Shown: in pieces, positions 1 to 13,075 of the stretch
Layout: the number at the start of each line of letters is the position of its first letter
How positions within the stretch are numbered: position 1 is the stretch's first letter
Origin: Alviniconcha marisindica
Lineage: Eukaryota > Mollusca > Gastropoda > Provannidae
DNA: 64,000 nt
Reading direction: 5' to 3'
NCBI GenBank assembly: GCA_018857735.1
Contig: JABMCL010000883.1
Coordinates: 630,001-694,000, forward strand
Program-made: the position numbers and the translations under genes
The notes under the pieces: generated by a model
What the model was told of the DNA's origin: nothing
What the model saw: only the letters and a program-made list of their open reading frames with translations
The model's database searches: none

Positions 1-163
1 TCCACATTGTGCCTCGTAACCCCTCCACATTCTGCCTGGTACCCCCTCCACATTGTGCCTCGTACCCCCTCCACATTGTGCCTCGTACCCCCTCCACATT
101 GTGCCTCGTACCCCCTCCACATTGTGCCTGGTACCCCCTCCACATTGTGCCTGGTACCCCTCT
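1..163. repeat. 23-bp minisatellite, about 7 copies
   Basis: Tandem unit of 23 bp with core CACATTGTGCCTCGTACCCC. Copies differ mainly by C/G in CTCGTAC versus CTGGTAC. The array is cut by the left window edge. A C/T-rich degenerate stretch follows to about 270. Reading frames here are repeat-derived. Confidence 0.95.
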
Positions 164-274
164 CCTATCTGCGTGATAAACCAACCCCTATCTCCAGCCT
201 CTACTTTCCTATCTCCTACCTCTGCCTTTCCACCTCTACTTCCCATCCCTATCTTCTACCTCTACCTCCCACCC

Positions 275-478
275 CATCACTCTGTTAGCTCGTCATGCAT
301 ATGGGCCCTGGTGGTTATAAAAAGACATCACTCTGTTAGCTCGTCATGCATATGGGCCCTGGTGGTTATAAAGAGACATCACTCTGTTAGCTCGTCATGC
401 ATATGGGCCCTGGTGGTTATAAAGAGACATCACTCTGTTAGCTCGTCATATGGGCCCTGGTGGTTATAAGGAGACATC
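275..478. repeat. 51-bp minisatellite, 4 copies
   Basis: Unit starts TCACTCTGTTAGCTCGTCAT and repeats at 275, 326, 377 and 428. The last copy is about 47 bp. Because 51 is a multiple of 3, a frame stays open through it; I do not treat it as coding. Confidence 0.95.
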
Positions 479-544
479 TAGCAGTACTGTCTGATGACGG
501 GTGGTAACCGTAACACCACCAGTGCCATGTAATGATGGGATTCG

Positions 545-1905
545 AACCAGTAACGTATAATGATGAGTTTGCTATCAATATATGATGGTGAGTTGACGTT
601 AGTACCATCTGACGGTGAGCTTGATATTAGTGCCATCAGATGGTGAGTCTGATACCAATATCATCAGATGGTGAGTTTGACATTAGTACCACGAGATGGT
701 GAGTCTGATACCAATACTATCAGATGGTGAGTCTGATACCAATACCATCAGATGGCGAGTGTGACACCAATATCATCAGATGGTGAGTTTCACGTTAGTA
801 CCATCAGATGGTGAGTGTGACACCAGTATCATCAGATGGTGAGTTTGACATTAGTACCACCAGATGGTGAGTCTGATACCAATACTATCAGATGGTGAGT
901 CTGATACCAATACCATCAGATGGCGAGTGTGACACCAATATCATCAGATGGTGAGTTTGACATTAGTACCATCAGATGGTGAGTTTGACACCAGTATCAT
1001 CAGATGGTGAGTTTGACATTAGTACTATCAGATGGTGACTTTGGCGGTACGGTCTGACGATGAGTTTCAAAGTAGTACCGGTTTGATGATGAGTTTAACA
1101 TTTGTACCATCAGATGGCGAATGTGACACCAACACCAGTGCTATCAGACGATGAGTTTGACACCAGTAATGTCTGATGGTGAGTTTCACAGCAGTACCAT
1201 TGTGACACTAGGATGGTGAATTTGACACCAGTACCGTCCGATGGTGAGTTTGACACCAGTACCACCAGATGGTGAATTTGACACCAGTACCACCAGATGG
1301 TGAGTTCGACACCAATACCACCAGTAAGATCAGATGGTGAATAATACCAGTACCATCATCAGGTGAGTTTGACACTCGATGCTGAGTTTGACACCCGTGT
1401 CATCGGTTGGTGACACAGACACCAGTACCAACAGACGATGGGTTAAACACAAGAACCATCAGATGGTAAATTACACGCCAGTACCATCAGAGGGTAAGTT
1501 TGATGCCAGTGCCGTCAGATGGTGAGTATGATGCCAGTACCATTAGATGATGAGTTTAGTACCATCAGATGGTGAGTTTGACACCAGTACCATCAGATGG
1601 TGAGTTTGACGCCAATACCCTCAGATGATGAGTTTCACGCCAGTACCATCAGATAGTGAGTATGACACCAGTACCATCAGATGGTGAGTTTGACGCCAGT
1701 ACCATCAGATAGTGAGTATGACGCCAGTACCATCAGATGGTGAGTTTGACGCCAGTACCATCAGATAGTGAGTATGACACCAGTACCATCAGATGGTGAG
1801 TTTGACGCCATTACCATCAGATAGTGAGTATGACACCAGTACCATCAGATGGTGAGTTTGACGCCAGTACCATCAGATGGTGAGTATGACGCCAGTACCA
1901 TTAGC
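545..1905. repeat. 28-bp minisatellite, about 47 copies
   Basis: Degenerate array built on ACCATCAGATGGTGAGTTTG with a variable remainder (GACACCAGT, GACATTAGT and others). The core ACCATC-A-GATGGT is an inverted repeat. From about 1640 to 1870 copies alternate between a GTATGACACC type and a TTTGACGCC type, giving a 56-bp dimer. The left part is most eroded. Confidence 0.95.
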
Positions 1906-1924
1906 CACAGTGCCTTATGGCTGT

Positions 1925-2332
1925 GAGAAGTGGCAGCAGGATACTGACACCGCCTCATGGTTTACTGTGGCAGCAGGACACCACCTCATGGTTTACTGTG
2001 GCAGCAGGACACTGACACCACCTAATGGTTTACTGTTGCAGCAGGACACTGACACCACCTAATGGTTTACTGTGGCAGCAGGACACTGACATCACCTCAT
2101 GGTTTACTGTGGCAGCAGGACACTGACACCACCTCATGGTTTACTGTGGCAGCAGGACACTGACACCACCTAATGGTTTACTGTGGCAGCAGGACACTGA
2201 CACCACCTAATGGTTTACTGTGGCAGCAGGACACCACCTCATGGTTTACTGTGGCAGCAGGACACTGACATCACCTCCTGGTTTACTGTGGCAGCAGGAC
2301 ACCACCTCATGGTTTACTGTGGCAGCAGAAAC
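1925..2332. repeat. 37-bp minisatellite, about 11 copies
   Basis: Unit with core GGTTTACTGTGGCAGCAGGA followed by CACTGACACCACCTAAT. Some copies lack the ACTGACACC block and are 28 bp. It follows the 28-bp array after about 20 bp. Confidence 0.95.
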
Positions 2333-2512
2333 GCTTCAGGAAAGATAACAGTTGTCATCCATACGTCTCAGTTATTGTTCCGGTCTGCGTGAATCCGATC
2401 AGGCTGATGGCTTCCTAGGCGGCGGTGGCAGTTTATTGAGAGAATCCCAACCGCCAGGACACAACTCCACCTGTGCTAATTATTCAACGTTCCACCCCAC
2501 CCCAACCCCGCC

Positions 2513-2513
<1 letters not shown>

Positions 2514-2602
<89 letters not shown>
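2514..2602. repeat. (CT)n microsatellite
   Basis: Near-perfect CT dinucleotide run of about 89 bp. Confidence 0.98.
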
Positions 2603-2603
<1 letters not shown>

Positions 2604-2669
2604 AAATGGGACAGTGCGTGAAAGACGAAGGGTGTGACCTCGTAGGCCTATACTACAACACAATAATAA

Positions 2670-2785
2670 GACGTCGTAGGATGGTGTGTCACCGTGGACG
2701 GCTACACTATCAGACGTCGTAGGATGGTGTGTCACCGTGGACGGCTACACTATCAGACGTCGTAGGATGGTGTGTCCTCGTGTTC
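2670..2785. repeat. 43-bp tandem repeat, 2.7 copies
   Basis: Unit GACGTCGTAGGATGGTGTGT plus 23 bp starts at 2670, 2713 and 2756. Confidence 0.9.
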
Positions 2786-3296
2786 AGGCTGATTTGATCA
2801 TACATTCAATAGCCCTCGTGTCGATGCTTGACATGAATCTTCAGCACTTTCAAACAGAGTACCCTTCAGTTATTTCTTCGCTTGTCGGAATAGTGAGAAG
2901 CGGCAGAGAGAGGGGTCTGGTGAACACCGTGGGTGCGGCAGCTGCGCTTCGCCTTCAGTGAGAAAGCCGACCGTTGTTGGTGCTCTGTGCACACAGGCGT
3001 CACCATGATGAAAAAAGGCCTCGAAGTCCCGTCATAATAATTATGGCGACATTCACTTTCGTGAAACCGAGATTCAGGCATCAGACCGCAGTGTCTGTCC
3101 TTTAGTCCCCGAGAGCATTGGCGGCGGCATGGCCCGACTTTCCGAAGGCCCGTGAGGTGGCCCCGTCACGACAGCCCACCAGACAGCCGTCATGGGACTG
3201 TCATGGCTGCATACCTCAACGCGTGTCGAGGTCGTGAGCGACTGGAAGCCGTTAGCCGGGCTCGGCATCGTGCAGTCTGCCAACCAGTAGGCCTGG
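2786..3296. other. non-repetitive spacer, no gene recognised
   Basis: Single-copy DNA of mixed composition with several CpGs between about 3100 and 3290. Short frames exist on both strands but none resembles a family I know, and no supported splice pattern was seen. Confidence 0.5.
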
Positions 3297-3598
3297 GTCT
3301 GTGGTCACTAACGTCTGTGGTCATTAACGTCTGTGGTCACTAACGTCTGTGGTCACTAACGTGTCACTAACGTCTGTGGTCACTAACGTCTGTGGTCATT
3401 AACGTCTGTGGTCACTAACGTCTGTGGTCATTAACGTCTGTGGTCACTAACGTCTGTGGTCACTAACGTCTGTGGTCACTAACGTCTGTGGTCATTAACG
3501 TCTGTGGTCACTAACGTCTGTGGTCACTAACGTCTGTGGTCACTAACGTCTGTGGTCACTAACGTCTGTGGTCACTAACGTCTGTGGTCACTAACGTC
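3297..3598. repeat. 16-bp minisatellite, about 19 copies
   Basis: Unit GTCTGTGGTCACTAAC with a C/T variant (GGTCATTAAC). It runs directly into the 42-bp array; the junction is at the first GTCTTTGGC. Confidence 0.96.
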
Positions 3599-3614
3599 TT
3601 TGGCAATGACTCGC

Positions 3615-3998
3615 CGCCACTTATGGACCAGCAGGGCTGTACACAGATGGAAGAAACGTCACTTATGGACCAGCAGGGCTGTACACAGATGGAAGAAACG
3701 TCACTTATGGACCAGCAGGGCTGTACACAGATGGAAGAAACGTCACTTATGGACCAGCAGGGCTGGACACAGATGGAAGAAACGTCACTTATGGACCAGC
3801 AGGGCTGGGCACAGATGGAAGAAACGTCACTTATGGACCAGCAGGGCTGGGCACAGATGGAAGAAACGTCACTTATGGACCAGCAGGGCTGGACACAGAG
3901 GGAAGAAACGCCACTTATGGACCAGCAGGGCTGGGCACAGATGGAAGAAACGCCACTTATGGACCAGCAGGGCTGGGCACAGAGGGAAGAAACGGTAA
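3615..3998. repeat. 42-bp minisatellite, 9 copies
   Basis: Unit with core GGACCAGCAGGGCTGGACAC then AGATGGAAGAAACGTCACTTAT. Copies drift in order from TGTACACAG (left) to TGGGCACAG (right). The 14-codon unit leaves open frames of 152 codons on each strand. Both-strand openness and nucleotide-level homogeneity argue for repetition, not protein. Confidence 0.96.
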
Positions 3999-4315
3999 GC
4001 CGGAGGTGGACAACCACGGCCAGGCCAACAACAGACCTGTGATCAAGTTAGTTAGGTCTGTCTGAAAAACGACCGGCATACAGACCCCTGAATTTGGTCA
4101 CCCTAGTTAGGTCAGTCTGAAACATAGTCAAGGTCACTGTCCTGCCACCTTGTGCGTTAATTGCCAGTTGACAGCTGCCTTCAAGTGCAACAGGGAGTCA
4201 TGAAGAATGCGTCACTTACTGACTCCGTCTGCAGGGACTGTAGAATACTGATATCAACATTCTGTTGTTATATTGATTGTTCATAGTCCTGTATGTAAGG
4301 TAAGCTAGTATAATT
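3999..4315. other. non-repetitive spacer
   Basis: Mostly unique sequence. A short motif GTTAGGTCTGTCTGAAA recurs in variant form near 4050 and 4105. No gene is visible. Confidence 0.5.
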
Positions 4316-4429
4316 TTATGTGTGTGTGTACGCCTGTTGTTTTGTTGTTGTTGTTGTTGTTTGTTGTTGTTTTGTTGTTGTTGTTGTTTGTTGTTTCGGG
4401 GTGGGTGTGTGTGTGTGTGTGTTGTGTGT

Positions 4430-4461
<32 letters not shown>
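4316..4461. repeat. compound (TTG)n and (TG)n microsatellite
   Basis: TTG-rich run (about 4336-4398), then GGGGTGGG, then TG repeats to 4461. Confidence 0.95.
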
Positions 4462-4465
<4 letters not shown>

Positions 4466-4726
4466 CATCTCGATGTGAACAGACATAAAATAGAACATTG
4501 ATTGATTGACTGATCTCCAGGGACTATTTGTCAGTCCAGGGTTTTGTTTTTTGTTTTTTGCCGCATGCAAGTAGTGTGGACGGTGACTCCAGTACGATCC
4601 CCTCTATCCGTTGTAACGGTCTTTGGCCTCTTCCATCGGCCCGTCAAATGAAGGTTCTCCACACAGTAGACACTTACCGTTTCTCTGGCTTGGCAAGCCG
4701 GCAGTCAACACCCAACCAGACCGCGG

Positions 4727-5142
4727 CAGTGACTGGCTGAAGAGGTGTCCATGCAGCGACTGGCTGAAGAGGTGTCCATGCAGTGACTGGCTGAAGAGGT
4801 GTCCATGCAGCGACTGGCTGAAGAGGTGTCCATGCAGCGACTGGCTGAAGAGGTGTCCATGCAGCGACTGGCTGAAGAGGTGTCCATGCAGCGACTGGCT
4901 GAAGAGGTGTCCATGCAGTGACTGGCTGAAGAGGTGTCCATGCAGCGACTGGCTGAAGAGGTGTCCATGCAGCGACTGGCTGAAGAGGTGTCCATGCAGT
5001 GACTGGCTGAAGAGGTGTCCATGCAGCGACTGGCTGAAGAGGTGTCCATGCAGCGACTGGCTGAAGAGGTGTCTATGCAGTGACTGGCTGAAGAGGTGTC
5101 CATGCAGCGACTGGCTGAAGAGGTGTCCACGCAGCGACTGGC
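4727..5142. repeat. 27-bp minisatellite, about 15 copies
   Basis: Unit AGCGACTGGCTGAAGAGGTG plus TCCATGC, with an AGTGACTGG variant scattered in it. The 9-codon unit keeps frames open on both strands (191 codons on plus, up to 283 on minus). Treated as non-coding repeat. Confidence 0.96.
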
Positions 5143-5261
5143 GACTTTCCACTTCCTCCCCGCTCCGCCTTTGTATCGTCTGCTGGTCTCTTGGCTGAAG
5201 CGGGAACGAGAACACTCTACCTGAACATTTCGGACGAAAGGGCACCTTATATGTACTGGGC

Positions 5262-5467
5262 ACCAGGTCATTGGGCACACCCGCACTACCTAAAACCCGG
5301 TCATTCTGCACAACCACACTACCTAAAACCCGGTCATTCTGCACACTCACACTACCTAAAACCCGGTCATTCTGCACATTTACACTACCTAAAATCCGGT
5401 CATTCGGCATACCCACACGACCCAAAATCCGGTCATTCGATCGGCACACCCACATTACCTAAAATCG
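5262..5467. repeat. 33-bp minisatellite, about 6 copies
   Basis: Unit ACCTAAAACCCGGTCATTCT plus 13 bp. The right copies are more diverged. Confidence 0.93.
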
Positions 5468-5580
5468 TCTGGGAGTGCTTGTAACAAGTTCATCATGACG
5501 GCTTTATATTTTCTAGTATTTACCTGTAACAGTACTGTGGATGCTGTGATTATTGGTGTGCTTGTTTGATTTTAGTTGGG

Positions 5581-5752
5581 ATTGCACTGTGTAAGTGAAA
5601 CCCAAAGCGATATTATCACAGCGTTCTAATGCAAATATTGCACTGTGTAAGTGAAACCCAAAGCGATATTATCACAGCGTTCTAATGCAAATATTGCACT
5701 GTGTAAGTGAAACCCAAAGCGATATTATCTCAGCGTTCTAATGCAAATATTG
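5581..5752. repeat. 56-bp tandem repeat, 3 copies
   Basis: Unit beginning ATTGCACTGTGTAAGTGAAA, almost identical in the three copies (one A/T change), so probably a recent expansion. Confidence 0.95.
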
Positions 5753-5869
5753 GACTGGACGCGGATCGGTTAGCTCCCCTCAGACCCACAGCGCTTGGCT
5801 GATCGTGTGTGACTGTCTCACTGCACAGGCTAGTAGTAGTAGCGCAGTTTCAAGTCCATGGCCAGAGGT

Positions 5870-6305
5870 CAGATTCTGCACCTTCATGTCTGTGGTCAGG
5901 TGGTAGATACTACAAGGCCATGTCTGTGGTCAGGTGGTAGATACTACAAGGCCATGTCTATGGTCAGATGACGGACACCGCAGTGTCGTGTCTATGGGTA
6001 GATGATAGATACCGCAGTGTCATGTCTATGGTCAGATGATAGATACCGCAGTGTCATGTCTATGGTCAGATGACGGACACCGCAGTGTCGTGTCTATGGG
6101 TAGATGGTAGATACCGCAGTGTCATGTCTATGGTCAGATGACAGATACCGCAGTGTCATTTTTGTGTAAATGAAACTCATGGTCAGATGATAGATACCGC
6201 AGTGTCATGTCTATGGTCAGATGACAGATACAACAGTGTCGTGTCTATGGTCAGATGACAGATACAACAGTGTCATGTCTATGGTCAGATGACAGATACA
6301 ACACC
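5870..6305. repeat. 34-bp minisatellite, about 12 copies
   Basis: Core GTCTATGGTCAGATGATAGA plus TACCGCAGTGTCAT. Variants include GACGGACACC and a 20-bp insertion near 6165. Confidence 0.93.
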
Positions 6306-6679
6306 CACAAACCCGGGGTGCAGAGAGGAACTCACAGAGAACACCAAAGACGAAGCGGAATGTGGTGGCCGCCGGGCCGGGTGCGGCGGGGTGCTGTTGG
6401 GGGTGCGGGTGGGGGGTGCGGGTTGTTGATGAACTCGGTGGAATACTCCGTGCACCCGCTGTGGAGGCCGAATGCACCCCGTATACCTCCGCTGCGGTGG
6501 AATGCACCCCGTACATTCCCTACATCCTGACGAGCAGGTGGGAACGGGTCATGTCTGTTTCCTTTCCCCGCTACTCGTTATCTGCCACGTGGGCGATGTG
6601 TGACGTTGGTGAACTGCGGGGATTGTGTGGGTGCTAAATAATAAATAACGCGTTACGTGCGGCTGGCTCCCTACCAACG
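6306..6679. other. GC-rich unique spacer
   Basis: Unique stretch with a G-rich part (6360-6425) and a short duplicated phrase GAATGCACCCCGTA (about 6470 and 6500). No gene recognised. Confidence 0.5.
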
Positions 6680-6935
6680 GCACGGCTGTAACGCCTGGCT
6701 GATACCAACGGCACCGCTGTAACGCCTGGCTGATACCAACGGCACGGCTGTAACGCCTGGCTGATACCAGCGGCACGCTGTAACGCCTGGCTGATACCAA
6801 CGGCACGCTGTAACGCCTGGCTGATACCAACGGCACCGCTGTAACGCCTGGCTGATACCAACGGCACCGCTGTAACGCCTGGCTGATACCAACGGCACCG
6901 CTGTAACGCTGCGGACCACTTGTAACGCCTGGCTG
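6680..6935. repeat. 31-bp minisatellite, about 8-9 copies
   Basis: Unit TAACGCCTGGCTGATACCAA plus CGGCACCGCTG. Indels of single bases (CGGCACGCTG) break the phase. Confidence 0.95.
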
Positions 6936-7027
6936 ATTCCTCCACGTGGACACGGCCTGCAGGTCTGGCAGCAAGTGCTGAACGTTTCGTTGTGGTCAGG
7001 CCACTGACTGACCCTGCCGCACACCGG

Positions 7028-8165
<1,138 letters not shown>

Positions 8166-9034
8166 GTAACCCAAGAACAACGTGTTAATGTCAACTGTAG
8201 TCCCAAGAACCCTATGTTTATGTCTGCTGTAATCGCACGAATCTCGTGTTCATGTCAGCTGTAACAAAAAGAACCGTACGTTTACGAATTTGTGCCTAGA
8301 GTGAGTTAGGAGGTTACCGACACTGTGCCTATGTCACAGATTTCCATAAAGTGACAGTCGGTCGGACATCCTACAAGCCAGAACCTGATGCAAATGGAAG
8401 GTTGGGATCTTTAATTCCCTTACTTACACAAACACCGCAGACTCAGTGTGCAGGCGTAATGCCAGCCAAACAACGACCAGCCCGCTCTCTCCCTTTCTTT
8501 CAACCGAGACCTCGGCAATTTCTCTGACAAATCATGCACCGCACGCTGATCATAAACATCGACTGTTACTGTTCCATGCGGGGACTCGCGCAAACTGGAA
8601 TATCCAGCAGTTGTGTGTATTGCTGAAAGTGTGGCTGTTGGTTGCCAATTTCCCCCACTTTGGGGTGGGCATTGAGAGAGTGGAGCATTGCTTGATGGAC
8701 TTTCGATTGCTCTTATCTGCTGCCCACAAGCCCTTCTTCAAGAAGGGGCCGTAACTCGGCTACTGTCTGGCGCGTTCTTTACTGTAGTGCTACCCCCTTC
8801 GCGTCTTCGTTGTTTGTTCAGTTTCGTGGCCTCTTCCGCCCCCACACCCGCGGCGGAAAAGGGCAGCGCTGTACTAATTGTGTGTTGTGTGTCGCTGACA
8901 CAACAGGCCGTGTCCGTGGCACCGTCACCATAAAAAAGTGGGGAACTGAAGATCATACTTCTTGTTCTGCAGGGTTCAAGCAGTCACACAAAAGTACAAA
9001 CGTGTGGGCTACACGTTGGGAGTTCACCGGCCCC
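8166..9034. other. degenerate 35-bp repeats then unique DNA
   Basis: About 8166-8285 holds three eroded copies of a unit containing AAGAAC and TGTTTATGTC. The rest is unique. A 102-codon plus frame (8446-8754) has no recognisable domain and is not called. Confidence 0.5.
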
Positions 9035-9555
9035 ACATCGTGGTTAGCGCTGGAGAAAGTACACCCTACATTCGTGGTAGCGCTGGAGAAAGTACACCCT
9101 ACATTCGTCGTAGTGCTGGAGGAAGTACACCCACGTTCGTGGTAGTGCTGGAGAAAGTACACCCCACATTCGTGGTAGCGCTGGAGAAAGTACACCCCAC
9201 ATTCGTGGTAGCGTTGGAAGTACACCCCACATTCGTGGTAGCGTTGGAAGTACACCCCACATTCGTGGTAGCGTTGGAAGTACACCCTACATTCGTGGTA
9301 GCGTTGGAAGTACACCCACATTCGTGGTAGCGTTGGAAGTACACCCTACATTCGTGGTAGCGTTGGAAGTACACCCTACATTCGTGGTAGCGCTGGAGCC
9401 GAAGAATAGGCCAGACCCCAAATTCGTCCTAAAGCTAGAGGGAGTACACCCAATATTCGTGGGAGCGCCGGAGGGAGTGCATCCCACATTCGTGGTTGTG
9501 ATGGAGAAAGTACACCCACGTTCGTGGTAGTGCTGGAGGGAGTACACCCGTATTC
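9035..9555. repeat. 33/30-bp minisatellite, about 16 copies
   Basis: Core GGTAGCGCTGGAGAAAGTAC followed by ACCCCACATTCGT. A middle block of copies is the 30-bp GCGTTGGAAGTAC subtype. Frames are open on both strands because both lengths are multiples of 3. Confidence 0.95.
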
Positions 9556-9985
9556 AAATGAACATCCCTTGTTCTTTCCCGATGCGGGACTGGCCAGTCA
9601 TTGCTGAGAGACGCTAGTTTTGAAAACACAAAAAGCAGTCATGACGTTTACCCGCTGTCCACCTCCCACCTCTACAGTCAACCCGTGTTCATGGGTGTGG
9701 GGGAGGGCTGGGCGTAGAGAGGAGATGCAGAGAAAAAAAGGAGAACAAGAGCACTCAGGCACGCACGTCTTCTGATACTTTTGGACCAGCGTCTCCGAAA
9801 ATAGTTTTTAACCCACAAAGTTCGATGCAAAGCGAGAATATATCCGGGAACACTATTCCGCTTTTACCGTTTCCGTGATATTCTTGGGACATAAGATATC
9901 CTCTGATTGATTTGTCTGTCTGGCGCTTCTGAAACAATTGTCTTCGCAGCGTGCCCGTACTCCGCTGTCTGTCAGGGCGTCTTCA
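9556..9985. other. unique spacer
   Basis: No repeat array and no recognisable gene; purine-rich around 9715-9755. Confidence 0.5.
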
Positions 9986-10410
9986 GGCAGCCCGTATCCA
10001 TGGCCAGGTGTTGTCTTTACACAGCCCATATCCATGGCCAGGTGTTGTCTTTACACAGCCCATATCCATGGCCAGGTGTTGTTTTCACACAGCCCATATC
10101 CAGGCCAGGTGTTGTCTCCACACAGCCCATATCCATGGCCAGGTGTTGTCAGGCTGTCTTCACACAGCCCATATCCAGGTACTGTCTTCACTCAGGCCAT
10201 ATCCATGGCCAGGTGTTGCCAGGCTGTCTTCATACAGCCCATATCCAGGTGTTGTCTTCACACAGCTCATATCCTTGACCGGGTGTCAGGCTGTCTTCAC
10301 ACAGCCCATATCCAGGTGTTGTCTTCACACAGCCCATATCCAGGTGTTGTCTTCACGCAGCACATATCCATGGCCTGCTGTCAGGCTGTCTGTACCTTGT
10401 TGTTCGGGCT
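9986..10410. repeat. 34-bp minisatellite, about 12 copies
   Basis: Core CATGGCCAGGTGTTGTC then TTTACACAGCCCATATC. Several copies lack CATGGC. First block of a family that changes gradually to about 12400. Confidence 0.93.
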
Positions 10411-10785
10411 GTCCATGTGCAGGTATTGCTGGGGTTATCCATGCCCAGGTGTTGTCAGGGATGTCTGTGCCGTGGCTTTGTTACACCTGTCCATGTCCAG
10501 GTGACCTGTCAGGCCTGTCCATGCCCGGGTGCTCTGTCATGCATGTCAGTACCCTTGTGTTTTGTCAGGCACGTCAATATCCCTCTGATTTCTCATACCC
10601 TGGTGTTCTTTCAGGTATGTCTACACCCTGGTGTTCTTTCCAGCTTTTGTGTTCTTTCGGGCATGTCTATATCCAGGTGTTCTTTCAGGCTTTCTTTCGT
10701 ACATATCTACACCCAGTTGTTCGTTCAAGCATGTCTATACCTTGGTGTTCTTTCAGGCATGTCTGTACCCTGGTGTGTTTTTCAG
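10411..10785. repeat. degenerate 30-34-bp minisatellite block
   Basis: Copies share CATGTCTATACCCTGGTGTT and TCTTTCAGG. They are intermediate between the 34-bp block on the left and the 28-bp block on the right. Confidence 0.85.
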
Positions 10786-11325
10786 AAACATCTAGACCCA
10801 GATGGTCTTTCGGCAACATCTATACCCTGGTGGTCTTTCAGCAACATCTAGACCCTGGTGGTCTTTCAGCAGCATCTATACCCTGGTGGTCTTTCAGCAA
10901 CATCTAGACCCTGGTGGGCCCTTTTAGCAACATCTATACCCTGGTGGTTTTACAGCAACATCTATACCTGGTGGTCTTTCAGCAACATCTAGACCCTGGT
11001 GGTCTTTCAGCAACATCTAGACCCTGGTGGTCTTTCAGCAACATCTAGACCCTGGTGGTCTTTCAGCAACATCTAGACCCTGGTGGTTTTACAGCAACAT
11101 CTAGACCCTGGTGTCCTTTCAGCAACATCTAGACCCTGGTGGTCTTTCAGCAACATCTATACTCTGGTGGTCTTTCAGCAACATCTAGACCCTGGTGGTC
11201 TTTCAGCAACATCTAGACCCTGGTGGTCTTTCAGCAACATCTATACTCTGGTGGTCTTTCAGCAACATCTAGACCCTGGTGTTCTTTCAGCAACATCTAT
11301 ACCTTGGTGTTCATTCAAGCATGTC
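10786..11325. repeat. 28-bp minisatellite, about 19 copies
   Basis: Unit AGCAACATCTAGACCCTGGT plus GGTCTTTC, alternating irregularly with ATCTATACCC and ATCTATACTC variants. The SINE follows directly. Confidence 0.95.
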
Positions 11326-11338
11326 CTACCATCGATCT

Positions 11339-11814
11339 TTGATTGATTGATGATCGCTTATATAGCGCTATTCTCCGCTCTCTTGAGCAGACTCACTGCG
11401 CTCGCATGTGGTTCTACATGAGTGACTAGCTTTTTATAGCGCGTTTTTTAATATTCATTGAAGTGGTGTACTTACAGCGCTGGCATGGCTGGTGCCACAT
11501 GAAACTGCAGCCGTCTCGACGCAAGTTCTGTGTACACCATACAACCATGCACCATGCCACTTCTTGCAAAGCCACATACGTAAGGTGTATGCGTGTTTAG
11601 CTGTAACCTGCCACCTGCACTTTTGGCAGAATGACCGGGATCTTTTTTAGGTGCTACTGCGGTAACACGGGGGTGGAACGGATACCGAAATAAGAGTCAG
11701 CACAGAAAGTCGACCCTGGAGAAGAAAATCTCCCGCCGCTCCTGCAGGGATTCGAACCCGCGACCTTTCAATCACGAGTCCGGCGCTCTAACCACTGAGC
11801 TATCCCCGCCCCGG
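11339..11814 (-). mobile_element. tRNA-derived SINE, copy 1 (full length)
   Basis: Read on the minus strand, the head (near 11810) carries an A box TAGCTCAGTGG and a B box GGTTCGAATCC, the internal RNA polymerase III promoter of a tRNA. A body of about 330 bp follows, with a 64-nt core (11653-11716) identical to the other two copies. The 3' end is GCGCTATATAAGCGATCATC followed by a short ATCA repeat. The copy sits inside the 28-bp minisatellite family. No target-site duplication was clear. About 475 bp long, with no coding capacity, so movement depended on a LINE partner. Confidence 0.92.
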
Positions 11815-11824
11815 CGCACTAACC

Positions 11825-12400
11825 ACATAGCTATACCCTGGCGTTCTCTCAAGCATGGCTATACTCCATTGTTCTCTCAAGCATGTCTATACCCTATTGT
11901 TCTTTCAAGCATGTCTATGTTCGGGCAATATGTCAATTATGTCCATACGCTGTGTTCTTTCCTGGCATGTCTGTATCCTGGTGTTCTGTCAGGCATGTTT
12001 GTACCCGGGTGTTCTGTCAGGTATGTTTGTACCCGGGTGTTCTGTCAGTCATGTTTGTACCCGGGTGTTCTGTCAGGCATGTTTGTACCCGGGTATTCTG
12101 TCAGGCATGTTTGTACCCGGGTGTTCTGTTACGTATGGACGTACCCTGGTCGGGTTTGTCTTTTTTCAAGCATGCCCTTACCCTGGTATTCTGTCGGGCA
12201 TGTCCATAACCTAGTGTTCTTTCAAGCATGCCCATAACCCGGTATTTTGTTAGGTATTTCTATAACCTGGTATACCTGTCAGGTATGTCTATACTCCCCT
12301 AGTATTATGTCTGGTATGTCTATACCCCCCTAGTATTCTGTCAGGTATGTCTATAACCCCCTAGTATTCTGTCAGGTATGTCTATACCCTGCTGTTTTTC
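11825..12400. repeat. 28-bp minisatellite, continuation after the SINE
   Basis: Core GTACCCGGGTGTTCTGTCAG in the best copies (11990-12130). Edges read CATGTCTATACCC and resemble the block left of the SINE, so one array was probably split by the insertion. Confidence 0.9.
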
Positions 12401-13075
12401 CAGTTTTTCACTCAATCTGACTCCGCGACTTAGCTAGCACTGTCGTCACTGCAGGGGGTGTAGCCTACTGCGTGTGTTCAGTCAGAACAGGCACTGCTGA
12501 ACACCACCGACATGTCTCTGGCAGTGTCTCCTTCAGATATGGCTTAACCTCACCAACGATGGGACGTCTCCTGTGCCTGTGGCCGGGGGTGGGGATGCCT
12601 GGACGAGCTGCATGCACGCTTCTGTCTGTACATTCCTGAAGCTACACTGATCCGCTATTCTGACCCAAAACCACGAACATTGTAAAAAATCAGTTAGAAA
12701 ACTGAAAGCTAAAATAACACCACTGTCCTTCCACTGCCCCCTAACCCCTACCCTAGAATCTGAAGAAAGGTGTATCTGTGTGTGGCAGTTGAATGTAGAT
12801 GGGTGCATATGGACAGGGAGAGGGGGCAGGGAAGGGGGGAGGGAGAGAGTATGAGAGAAAGAGGCACGGGTTGGTGAGTGAAAAGACAGATTCAATTTGG
12901 TGTCGTTGTTTGAGATCATCAATATTTTGTTAATTGTTGTATGAGTGGACGAGCGGAGACTGGTGTGCGCATGTCATTGTGTGTGTGTGTGTTGTTCGAT
13001 AGGCGATAATGGTAATTAAAGCTACAATAATTAAGGTTTTGTTTGCAGAAGTGTATGTTAATGTGGTTTTTGTGA
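12401..13075. other. unique spacer
   Basis: Mixed unique sequence with a purine-rich part at 12815-12870 and a short TG run at 12978-12993. A 129-codon minus frame (12533-12922) is low-complexity Ser/Pro/His and not called. Confidence 0.5.

Noticed and set aside
545..1905. Hammerhead ribozyme in tandem repeats
   Set aside because: CTGATG-like words occur but the required GAAA partner and stems are missing.
4727..5142. CRISPR-like regular repeats
   Set aside because: Here and in the other arrays the units are contiguous with no unique spacers, and the genome is eukaryotic.
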